DNA from: Armadillidium nasatum
Taxonomy: Eukaryota > Arthropoda > Malacostraca > Isopoda > Armadillidiidae
Assembly (NCBI GenBank): GCA_009176605.1
Contig: SEYY01006435.1
Span: forward strand, 22,501 to 47,321
Length of the DNA: 24,821 nt
Direction: 5' to 3'
This document shows positions 14,315 through 24,821 of this stretch, in pieces. The translations under genes were made by a program, and so were the position numbers. The notes beneath the pieces were generated by a model. It saw only the letters and a list, made by a program, of their open reading frames with translations, was not told where the DNA came from and ran no database searches. Each line of letters begins with the position of its first letter. Within the stretch, counting starts at the first letter, position 1.

Positions 14315-14893
14315 AGCCTCATCAGCACTGAAACTGAAGGAGAAAAGGATTCCGAAAGGAAAAGTACATCAAGAAACGTACCTAATAGGGCAGTGTTGCT
14401 TCAACAATACATTAAGAAGAATTATGCGGAAAGCCTCATTTGCGGATATTGTAAATTTATTTGTAAAAGCAAAAATGAGTTAAAGACACATTTAAAAAAT
14501 CAGAAATGTGACGTAAAAAGAGACATGATTACACATGCAGTTGCAAACTTATTTAAATGTCCTCATTGCTCCTATGAAAGTAATCATAAAGGAAACCTGA
14601 AAATACACATGCTCAAACATACAAATGTAAAATTATTTAAATGTTCTCAGTGCTCCTATGAATGTAATCAGAAAGCTAACTTACAAACACACATGCTCAA
14701 ACATGCAAATGTAAAATTATTTAAATGTTCTCAGTGCTCCTATGAATGTAATCGGAAAGGAGGCTTAAAAACACACATGATTAAACATGTACCATTATTG
14801 AAATGCTCTTACTGTTCCTATAAATGTAATGGGGAAGAACGTTTAAAAGCCCACATGGTTACACATCCTTATACACTCCCCCAGAATTGTTGA
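14315..14893 (+). CDS. C2H2 zinc-finger protein, exon 3 (five fingers, stop)
   Basis: This last exon encodes residues 115-306. After a Ser/Lys-rich linker come five fingers. Finger 1 (C157, C160, H173, C179) is atypical, with a final Cys. Fingers 2-5 are canonical C-x2-C-x12-H-x3-H (C196-H216, C224-H244, C252-H272, C278-H298). Fingers 2-4 have the FKCxxCSYExN pattern and NVKLFKC-type linkers rather than TGEKP. Fingers 3 and 4 are nearly identical at DNA level with an 84-bp period (phrase starts at about 14617 and 14701), showing recent finger duplication. The stop is TGA at 14891-14893, eight residues after the last His. Likely a sequence-specific DNA-binding nuclear protein; the target is unknown. 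Intact ligands and frame argue that the gene is live. Confidence 0.9.
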   Translation, partial: SLISTETEGEKDSERKSTSRNVPNRAVLLQQYIKKNYAESLICGYCKFICKSKNELKTHLKNQKCDVKRDMITHAVANLFKCPHCSYESNHKGNLKIHMLKHTNVKLFKCSQCSYECNQKANLQTHMLKHANVKLFKCSQCSYECNRKGGLKTHMIKHVPLLKCSYCSYKCNGEERLKAHMVTHPYTLPQNC

Positions 14894-14932
14894 CCCCGAG
14901 AACGATGGAGGAGAGGGTTACCTTTCTATTAC

Positions 14933-14938
14933 AATAAA
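14933..14938 (+). promoter_or_regulatory. Candidate polyadenylation signal
   Basis: AATAAA lies 39 bp after the zinc-finger stop codon. It is close enough to serve a short 3' UTR, but in such AT-rich DNA a chance match is easy. Confidence 0.4.
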
Positions 14939-15074
14939 ATGGGGAAAAGAAAGGTCACCTGCACTTTCGAGGTTCTTGGAGCGAATAAACATCTACTGGA
15001 ATTATCCATGGGTAGGAAAGAAAATAAGTAAATCAAGCCAGGGGATTGGAAACTCTGGTTCCGTCCCTGCTCCA

Positions 15075-15675
15075 TTGCTAGAGAGAAGTTAAATGAAAAG
15101 GGAAATGAAGCTCATGCTTTGTTTAGAAGAAAGCTGCTACTAGTAGCAAAATCAGAAACTAAAAGGATATGAAAAACTTAAAAAAGAAGAAATGCAGAAT
15201 AAAATGTTTAAAGAAGACCCATGGAAATTCTACAGGGTACTTAGGGAAAATCGGGTATCAGTGCAAAACATTCCACGGAAAGAACAGTGTGAGAGATTTT
15301 GGAAAAATATCTATGAAAACTACATTCAACATATAATAAACAAAGTAGATGGGTAAGAGATCTTAAAAATAGCCATGAAATTACAAATATCGCAGAGATG
15401 GAGTTCTCAGATATCCAGAACGTCGTCAAAAAACTGAACAACTGGAAAGCACCTGGAATAGATAGAGTGCATAATGTTTGGTTAAAGAAAGTCCCAGCTC
15501 TAGTAGACCCACTAGATTTCGATAGGATAATTGAGGAGACAGATGAAATCCCCGAGTTGTTTTACCATAGGAGCAACTGATGACCTCAGTAAATATAGAC
15601 CAATAACTTTCCTTCCAACAATATACAAGACATTGACGGGAATATTAACAACAAGAATGACTGACCAGTAGAATT
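15075..15675 (+). pseudogene. R2-like LINE reverse transcriptase N-terminal fragment
   Basis: Translated in pieces this gives EKLNEKGNEAHALFRRKL, NKMFKEDPWKFYRVLREN, FWKNIYENYIQHI, then VVKKLNNWKAPGIDRVHNVW followed by LKKVPALVDPL. After frame changes comes LSKYRPITFLPTIYKTLTGI and LTTRMTDQ. The spacing WKAPGID...KYRPITFLPTIYK is typical of the RT N-terminal blocks in R2/NeSL-type non-LTR elements. It breaks off before the catalytic YADD box and contains stops and frameshifts. It starts about 180 bp after the zinc-finger gene. The longest clean frame is 15398-15580. Confidence 0.75.
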
Positions 15676-15886
15676 TTGAATTTAGCCGTTAGCCGAAAAT
15701 CTAGCATTTAGAGTATATTTTTAGCAGAAATTTAGCCATTTGTAAGAAAAGGAAATTCTGTAATTATATTTATTTGAACAATAAAATCTTTGAATACATA
15801 TTTGTTTATTATCGGATTTCATTTAAATACTTTGGTGAAATAAATATAAATATGAAACAAACCTAGTATTTCTTTTATTTCTGCAG

Positions 15887-16241
15887 CTCATAAAGAAAAT
15901 TTATGAATCCAAAACCGTAGATAAATCAAAATTACTTAATGAAATGAATCTGCTTTTTAAATCTATCGTCAGTAAACTTAAATGTATCTCCAACTAATAA
16001 AATATATAGTCTTGCTGTTGATATCGAAGAATATTTAGGATACAGATTTGAAAACGTAAGTTCGAGAATTAAAAGAAACCTAATTACAAGATGGGAGGAT
16101 GTCATAAATTTCTCCTGTGTTTATTCAATGAATTAAAGTAAACTAAGCAAGATAACTTATAAATACTAGCAAATATATCATTATTATCTGTGGATAAAAT
16201 TCTCCATCCCAACAGGAAGCCCATTAGCAAACTACTAACAT
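15887..16241 (+). pseudogene. hAT transposase fragment, central part
   Basis: It follows an acceptor-like tttatttctgcag. Broken frames read LIKKIYESKTVDKSKLLNEM and LFKSIVSKL, then EEYLGYRFENVSSRIKRN, CLFNELK, ISLLSVDKILHPNRKPIS, KLLT. This matches the region before the dimerisation domain in hAT-family (ZBED/MYM-like) transposases as I recall them. Stops and frameshifts make it a pseudogene. It is interrupted at about 16241 by an antisense LINE and resumes at about 17036. Confidence 0.65.
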
Positions 16242-17030
16242 AAGAAAAATAGAGACAGTTAGAAGCCACATAGGCCTATCGAGACTGTCCCTGTCAAAAC
16301 TATACTAATACATCCACAAAGACTAGGTTTATTATATCCCTAGTTATCAATTCCTTCTTGCAAAGTAAGATAAAAATAAGACTAAGCACCTACATATATT
16401 TTGTAAACTTAACTAATTACGCATGAAATGAACCAACATCCACTACAAAACTGCCAGTTAGGCTTAGTCACAAGCCGATCTAAAATTCATAGGCTTAATC
16501 TCAATCTGATCTAAAAATTCATACATACCCACCAATTTGGCTTAGTCAAGTTATACTATACGATGCCTAAACCATCTATATATCTATCTAGCCCCCTCTT
16601 AAATGCTGCGAGAGAATCAGTCAACAACCTCCTGATGGCAAGCCATTACAAAAATTAACATCTCTATTATTGAAAGACACTTCTTATTCTCTTCTTAGAT
16701 CGAGATGGCATGACTTCTTTTTAATTTTCTTATCATGGCTTCTAGCTTCTTTTCTGAGAAATCTCCTTTCAACCGAGAACATTTCCAGCTACTTTAACCT
16801 CTCCTCATAGCTCTTACTCTCGAAGGTAGAAACATCCTTGTTGTTCGACGTTGTACTCTCTCCACCATATCAATGTCTTTTCTCAAATGTGGAGCCCAAA
16901 CTTGCGCACAATACTCTAATGCTTGCCTAACATAGCTATTAAATAGCTTGCTTATAACCTCTTTGCTCTTGTAAAATACAATACGATTTGAATATATGAT
17001 TATGAAATTGAAGTTCAGTATGATAAAATT
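16242..17030 (-). pseudogene. CR1-like LINE RT C-terminal fragment with 3' UTR, inserted in the hAT pseudogene
   Basis: Read leftwards: LFNSYVRQALEYCAQVWAPH, LRKDIDMVERVQRRTTRMF, then in shifting frames SYEERLK-like, MFSVERRFL, EVVDSFSRSI/AAFKRGLDRYI-like residues and a DGLGIV end near 16560. This is the C-terminal end of a CR1/L2-type ORF2. The rest to 16242 would be the 3' UTR, where the aagcctaa/aagcctat phrases recur near 16440-16560. The RT catalytic region is missing. The insertion splits the hAT pseudogene. Confidence 0.7.
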
Positions 17031-17035
17031 AGCCT

Positions 17036-17270
17036 AATTAATTGGAAGGAACTGAAGCATTTCGGATTGAAATTTTCCAATATAAGAATGCTGCAGATTC
17101 TAATTCATTCAAAGAATTAGAAGAAATTGCCATTTCTACACTAACATTACCACATTTTTGATGTCGAAAGGGAGTTTAGTAGTATGAATACCGCAAAATC
17201 AAAATGCAACTGCATATAATGAAATCTATATTAACAGCGAAGTCTTGTTTAAAGGGGCATGACAAATGCT
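17036..17270 (+). pseudogene. hAT transposase C-terminal dimerisation domain fragment
   Basis: It reads TEAFRIEIFQYKNAADSN, then SFKELEEIAISTLTLPH, a damaged NADVEREFSSMN-equivalent, then KSKMQLHIMKSILT and KSCLKGHDKCC in nearby frames. This is the hallmark hAT C-terminal block (LTLPHSNA-VER-FS-MN). A stop and a frameshift follow TLPH. Confidence 0.75.
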
Positions 17271-17339
17271 GTAATGTTGAAATAATGGCATTACATATAT
17301 CATCAAGTACAGGAGAGACCAAATAAATATCACTTGATA

Positions 17340-17430
17340 TATTTCAAGATATATAAAACCCTAAATAATGAATTAAAGCAAAGGATGCCAGATAACTTAC
17401 AAATACTAACAAATGTATCATTTTTTAATT
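17340..17430 (+). pseudogene. Duplicated hAT fragment
   Basis: LNNELKQRMPDNLQILTNVS here corresponds to the segment at about 16119-16190 (FNELK...DNL-ILANISLLS). A piece from before the dimerisation domain therefore reappears after it. This points to two overlapping hAT copies or a rearrangement. Confidence 0.6.
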
Positions 17431-17689
17431 GCATAAGGTCGAAATATATTTAAGTTGAAAAATTTACTGCTAGATTATTTAAATTTTAATATTTGATGAT
17501 CATCAATGTGATTATAGCAGTTTTCTCTTTATTTATTAATTTAGCTAATTACTTAAATCATTTACAGAGAAAATCTAGCGGAATGTAGCCATTTTTAAAA
17601 CCTAACCTAGACAAAACGGTTGTTAATTTGAGTTGGCAACACTGTTGGAATGTTTTAAGTTTTTAGGAGCAGCGTCAGCAGTCATTGTG
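17431..17689. other. No clear feature
   Basis: AT-rich sequence. A possible mini-exon is framed by tttaagtttttag (ending near 17666) and CAG|gtaatg (near 17695), but nothing supports its use. Confidence 0.35.
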
Positions 17690-18060
17690 GCAGGTAATGT
17701 CTGACGTTTAATGTTCAATGGTTTCTTTTCAATTTATTCGGTGTTTGACTGTTTGGTCCTATGTGTGATGCAACTGGTAATGCTCTACATGGCCACTTTC
17801 CGTTTGAGTTGGGCCATCTGGAGAATAAAGAAACGGGTTTTTGAACTGAGGGCGGAATACGGAAATGGCCCTTGCTCGCCATCACAAATGATGATGGCCG
17901 TATTCCTGTCGGAGGTATTTCTCCTGATTCTATAGGTTGGCCTATCTGCCAGCATACTAGGCCTGGCCCTATTTTTCCTGGTGGGCGAAAAGTTGTCATA
18001 ATAAAACAAAATTTTTACAAACCTAGGACGGTCACTACACTTCAATGGATCCCATTTTGA
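17690..18060. other. Unidentified GC-richer block with open frames on both strands
   Basis: The composition stands out from the AT-rich flanks. The plus frame from 17711 reads MQLVMLYMATFRLSWAIWR and continues to MMMAVFLSEVFLLIL, then a stop, then hydrophobic VGLSASILGLALFFLVGEK. The other plus frame holds GGISPDSIGWPICQHTRPGP. Minus-strand frames of 94 and 108 codons also exist. I recognise none of them. It might be a decayed gene or transposon exon. Confidence 0.3.
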
Positions 18061-18214
18061 AAAATAAATGGTAAATGTATCATTCCCAGCGGCGAAAACC
18101 CAGTATATCAAAATTACAAAGAGGAATTGGTCTAAAATTAATTTTTTTGGTTAATTGTTGGCAGAAAACAATTTTGTTTTTATTTAGAACAACATAAATG
18201 AAATGATTGGAATT
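18061..18214. other. No recognisable feature
   Basis: AT-rich spacer between the unidentified block and repeat family B copy 4. Confidence 0.45.
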
Positions 18215-18795
18215 TTTTTTTTTTTTTAATTTTTTTTTTTTACGGTAATTGATGAATGACATGATTTTGTTAGAAAAATGGTATTACTTTAGTGAAGGGA
18301 GCCCAAATTTTTTTTCCTACTCAGCCTAACTACGAAAGCGAAATTATCTGATTTTTTATTTTTTTAAGCTTAATTAATCAACGAATTACAAGTGATCTTG
18401 TAAGAAAAAAAAATTTTTTAATTAAAATTTTTTTTTAAACTAATGAAAATTATTTTTTTTCAATGTGACATTAAAAAATCTAATAATACTTTAGTGTAGG
18501 GGGCCCATTTTTTTTTCTTTCTCAGCGTAACTATGAAAAGGAAATGGTTTGTTTTTTGGTTAATCGACGAATGCAAATCATTTTAAAAGAAAACAAAAAA
18601 TTTTTAATTAAAAAAAAAAACTAAAACTAATGAAAATTATTTTTCTTCAGTGTGATGTCACGAGATTTTTTAATACGGCAGATTGACATAGTCCTACAAA
18701 GGTTGTCAGTGCTTTCATGTTAATAGGTTGCCTATAAATTTTTTTTCCCCCATCAAAACAAAATTTTTTTAGGCAACGTATTAATTGATTTTTTC
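18215..18795 (+). repeat. Interspersed repeat family B, copy 4, with about 200-bp internal tandem units
   Basis: Two units start at TACTTTAGTGAAGGGAGCCC (18285) and TACTTTAGTGTAGGGGGCCC (18487), 202 bp apart, after a partial unit from about 18215. Each has a cagc-taactacgaaa block, GGTTAATCGACGAATG or a variant, an A/T block and a CAnTGTGAnnT block. The right part (GGTTGTCAGTGCTTTCATGT to ggcaacgtatta) matches 9348-9442. The copy abuts a (CT)n array, whereas copy 3 abuts (TA)n. Confidence 0.75.

Positions 18796-21743
<2,948 letters not shown>

Positions 21744-21822
<79 letters not shown>
21744..21822. repeat. (TA)n array
   Basis: TA dinucleotides directly at the right terminus of the hAT-like element. 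Confidence 0.98.
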
Positions 21823-21826
<4 letters not shown>

Positions 21827-22263
21827 AAAATATGAATACTAATATTTTTTTTATATTTTCACGAATATGAATATTATGAAATCCATTCTTCTTATTCTAT
21901 TTTCAACATAAATATTAGATGTCTTTAAGTTACCTTCCCTATATTTCACCAACATTATATCTTATAACAATTTGACAGTAGAATTAACTACGTTTCCAGT
22001 ATGCAGAACGTGAACCCATTCTTACAGTGCATCTCACCAACCTCTTTCCCTAACATCTTCCCTTTGAAAATCAGTTTTTAAAATTTCAAAATTCAAATCC
22101 GAAAATTGGTAAATTATATTTGAGGAACAATAACTTTTCTGCTTGTTTTGATGCAAGCTTTGAGCATTTTACATAAAAAATAATATAAAATATTCGTCTT
22201 GTATTCAGATAATAAAAATATGTGAATATTCTTGAATACAAATATGAATATTTTTGGTCCATC

Positions 22264-22267
<4 letters not shown>
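21823..22267. other. No recognisable feature
   Basis: AT-rich, with several gaatatgaata-like words. No ORF, inverted termini or match to other repeats was found. Confidence 0.45.

Positions 22268-22349
<82 letters not shown>
22268..22349. repeat. (TA)n array
   Basis: Uninterrupted TA dinucleotides. Confidence 0.98.
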
Positions 22350-22352
<3 letters not shown>

Positions 22353-22888
22353 AAAAAAATTTGCAAAATAAAGGTAAATATGTTTTATAGAAATGTTTTA
22401 TCTGAAACATTATTTAAGTGTTTACCATTTTAATATTTAATTAATGTATAAATTATGGAGGGTTTAACATTTACTTATTTGAGATCCCAATCAAAGAAAG
22501 AACATTAAATGCTGGAATCATTTCATCAAGTTACAAGAATGATTTATTAATTAAACAATTACACATAGAGGGGGTATGACTTAAAAAAAGATAGTATAAA
22601 TTGTTAATATTTGGATAAATTATTCTTCAGTAAATGAATTGTTAATTGTAATTATGGAAATAAGTTGATAGTTAACGTTCAACTTTTAAAGAAGGATTAT
22701 ATCAATTTAGGAATGGTCTTGTTATGCTTTTCAAAAAAAGGTTAGATTAATATTAAAATGATGTGAGAGTAATATAATTTATTCTGAATCAGTTTTTGTC
22801 AAAATATTTACACTTGTGTAGCATTTCAGATTTGAAAGTTTTCTAATAAAGATTAATTTCTAAATTTTTTTAATTTTATTTATTTTAG
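22350..22888 (+). other. Non-coding sequence upstream of the second zinc-finger-type gene
   Basis: AT-rich with no ORF. It ends in the acceptor tttatttattttag at 22888, so at least its right part is probably an intron of the gene starting at 22955. Confidence 0.45.
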
Positions 22889-22954
22889 GCTACCAAAACT
22901 TGAAGGATTTTGATTCATTTTGAGATATTTTTAAGAGCAAAATTTAAGTTGATT

Positions 22955-23056
22955 ATGGATACTAAAAGTGAAGTTGAAATTAAGGAAGAAATGTTGGAGA
23001 AAAGTTTAGAAGATGTAATAAACAATGAACCAGATTCTAAGTGGAAAGAAATTCAA
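22955..23056 (+). CDS. Second zinc-finger-type gene, first coding exon (34 codons)
   Basis: It follows an acceptor at 22888 and a 66-base untranslated stretch. ATG at 22955 opens MDTKSEVEIKEEMLEKSLED, then VINNEPDSKWKEIQ, and the exon ends in a donor CAA|gtatga at 23057, phase 0. The acidic composition, the MD-K-E start and the IKEE SUMO-like motif parallel exon 1 of the gene at 10414, with the same phase and almost the same length. It is the N terminus of a related protein. The DNA-binding exon is not in the window, so calling it a C2H2 gene rests on that similarity. Confidence 0.65.
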
Positions 23057-23151
23057 GTATGAAAATCATGTTTGTTATTATTTTTATTAATGTTTCTTAT
23101 TATTATTATTATGATTTTTATTATTTTTAAAATCTCTCATCTTTTCAACAG

Positions 23152-23283
23152 CCAAAAATCTTATCCCCGAACATTGACATGAAAGAGGAAATTGAAATAA
23201 AAGATGAAGAAGTGAATATTACGGAAGAACACCCTGAGGATGGTAACCAAATTGAGCAGAAATTTGCATTACAAGAAAGTCAG
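23152..23283 (+). CDS. Second zinc-finger-type gene, second coding exon (44 codons)
   Basis: Bounded by the acceptor cttttcaacag at 23151 and the donor CAG|gtatga at 23284, phase 0 on both sides. It encodes PKILSPNIDMKEEIEIKDEE, then VNITEEHPEDGNQIEQK and FALQESQ. It is acidic, with MKEE and IKDE motifs like the 12048 exon. The intron between the two exons is only 95 bp. Further exons would lie beyond 24821 or be lost; no finger motif is visible in 23284-24821. Confidence 0.65.
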
Positions 23284-23341
23284 GTATGATAGAGAATTTA
23301 AAAGTTAATTTGAGTTTCTTAAGAATTAGTTCTGGTATCTT

Positions 23342-23398
23342 TATAGCAGGAGTATAACTGGGGGTGGGGGGCAGGTGTATAGCAGGAGTGTAACTGGG
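23342..23398 (+). repeat. 36-bp tandem repeat, about 1.6 units
   Basis: TATAGCAGGAGTATAACTGG at 23342 recurs as TATAGCAGGAGTGTAACTGG at 23378, with a G-rich spacer between. Confidence 0.85.
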
Positions 23399-23424
23399 GA
23401 AAGCAGGTGGTATCACCACCACCA

Positions 23425-24198
23425 ATTTCTTCTTCTTAGTTCTCAAGATACTTTGTTGAACTTGCCTTCCATTCTCAATCCAAATTGACCTTGAGCAAAT
23501 GGTGCAACTCCCTACTCGTCTCCTTGTTGGCCTTGAGGGTTTACCCAACATTCTAGGCCTTTTTCTTAACTTCTAATTCTTATTTTTCCATTAATATGTT
23601 TACCCGAACACTTTCTTATCTCTTTATCCTCTTCTATCTCCAAGTTTTCTGTGGAAAGACCTCTGACCATTGGGAGGAAAACGTTTGTATTGTTTTGCTG
23701 CATCAAACTGCTCAGACTTGGGGGTCGTACTTTTAGATTTTCCATGGAATGATTATTGCTTTGGTGGGAGGAGTCCCCCGGAGGTGATTCTCTTTGCCAT
23801 GGAGGAGTACATTCCATATTCATTCCCTTCCGCTAAACCAAACAAACTTTGGTTTAAAAAACTCTGCTTATTCTCGCACTCTTTGGGGCTAAGATACTTC
23901 CTTCAGGAATTATCGTCATCTTCAAACTGTAGAAACTCATGCAACTTATATTTCATCCCAGAATCGCGAAAAATCTATTCTTCCAAACACCAAAAACTTT
24001 CTTCTTCATTTGAAAATGCAATAATCTTTCTGGTTCCTCTTCCCATGCATTTTCTGGCATTTTGCAAAAAATATCAACTCAAACTTTGCTTCTTTCTCTT
24101 TCTGTTATCTTGTATCTTTTGACGGCACAACTGTGGTGCTACCTTATGCTAAACTGAACTCTTCACCAAAACTTTTGCCGCTAATTCCACCTTAGATG
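23425..24198 (+). pseudogene. LINE-A endonuclease-to-RT linker fragment, copy 2
   Basis: In broken plus-strand frames: NLEQMVQLPTRLLVGLEG (one base shifted from the preceding part), PNILGLFL, then FAASNCSDLGVVLLDFPWND, YCFGGRSPPEVILFAMEEYI, PYSFPSAKPNKLWFK, FRNYRHLQTVETHATYISSQ, FDGTTVVLPYAK and FAANSTLDD. The order equals the LINE-A copy at 12715-14060 (minus strand), which shares the CSDV...NDYYFGGM block. Frameshifts and stops make it dead. It ends abruptly at 24198, where the 521-bp repeat begins. The minus-strand open frame at 23566-23823 is its shadow. Confidence 0.8.
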
Positions 24199-24718
24199 AT
24201 TGCACATATTGGCTTATAAATATCTTTACTCCACCTTCTATTATTGAGATTGAATGTTTAGTAGTGGGGGGCATATATATATTATCCAAGATGAATTCAT
24301 ATTACCCCAGAAACTGGAAAAAAGAAAGTTACTACATCACAAATTAAGAGCTTTAAATTTAAAGTACTAGAAGTTCGGATGTCTGTTCATTTTCATATAT
24401 TAAAAATTTTAAAATCAATATTGTGAAGATATTACAAAGTGTCCCACTCGTTCTCAACCCCAGATATGTGCTTATAGATATTAAAGTAATGGTTATAAGT
24501 TAATAAAATTTGCCACAAACAAACCTTAGAGTGTGAGAATCATTCATGCATCATAACAGAGTTGGAAGTGATCTCCATTAGGATCAAGGCAATATACCTG
24601 CACAAACTTTTCCATGTTATGAAGGTTGAATATCAATAGTATCATTTGCCTGCCGAATGTATATTTCAATTGTATGAGAGTACTTGGCTTGTTCCTATAC
24701 ACTTTCCCTTTCAGCATG
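24199..24718 (+). repeat. 521-bp dispersed direct repeat, copy 2
   Basis: It has the same sequence and orientation as 11114-11634, from ATTGCACATATTGGCTTATA to ctttccctttcagcatg, with scattered substitutions and 1-3 base indels. The left border falls exactly at the end of the LINE-A fragment. Sequences beyond both borders differ between the copies. Confidence 0.93.
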
Positions 24719-24821
24719 CTCTTATAGGAAGAAATCTGTATGGGTAAGGTCATATGACTTTGGGTCATTTACAAAGACCTTTGGCTACCAATCTTCACAG
24801 GAGGACTAAATTTGTACATGA
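24719..24821. other. No recognisable feature at window end
   Basis: Short unique stretch after the repeat. Nothing is recognisable. Confidence 0.4.

Noticed and set aside
23284..24821. Zinc-finger exon for the second gene
   Set aside because: No C-x2-C...H-x3-H pattern was found on the plus strand in this interval; it is filled by a tandem repeat, a LINE fragment and the 521-bp repeat.

Overview
This is AT-rich eukaryotic nuclear DNA, almost certainly from an arthropod. The evidence is spliced C2H2 zinc-finger genes built from short phase-0 exons, decayed non-LTR retrotransposons of Jockey/CR1-like and R2-like type, hAT and BED-finger transposon remnants, MITE-like elements, and about twenty dinucleotide arrays (mostly TA). 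The LINE protein fragments resemble families I associate with crustaceans and hemipteran insects, but I cannot fix the species. There are no bacterial features: no operons, no ribosome binding sites, no CRISPR.

Layout. 1-481 is the terminal part of a hAT-like element whose gene would lie left of the window. 590-1100 is an unidentified GC-richer block. 1638-10285 is a mosaic of (TA)n arrays (80-140 bp each) separated by interspersed repeats: a MITE (two copies), three or more small repeat families present in both orientations, a fold-back element, a degraded LINE 3' half (5322-6108), and several copies of what looks like the 3' tail of that LINE. 10315-14893 holds the best gene in the window, a three-exon, 306-residue C2H2 zinc-finger protein. 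Its introns carry a 521-bp repeat, a TA array and an antisense LINE. 15075-17430 is a graveyard: an R2-like LINE fragment and a hAT transposase pseudogene split by an antisense CR1-like LINE. 17690-18060 is an unidentified block. 18215-18795 is a tandem AT-rich repeat, followed by a 365-bp (CT)n array. 19164-21743 holds two head-to-head BED-finger (hAT-like) elements separated by a TA array, forming a large imperfect palindrome. 22889-23283 carries the first two coding exons of a second zinc-finger-type gene. 23425-24198 is another LINE fragment, and 24199-24718 is a second copy of the 521-bp repeat.

How it fits together. The only likely host coding sequences are the two related zinc-finger loci, about 12.5 kb apart and in the same orientation, with acidic N-terminal exons rich in SUMO-acceptor-like motifs. 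Each has a LINE-A fragment and the 521-bp repeat nearby, so part of this window may be an old segmental duplication. Everything else is repeat-derived. The most interesting theme is the tight link between transposon ends and (TA)n arrays: TA arrays sit at the termini of the MITE, the hAT-like elements and several LINE 3' ends. Either transposition seeds the arrays or the arrays serve as landing sites.
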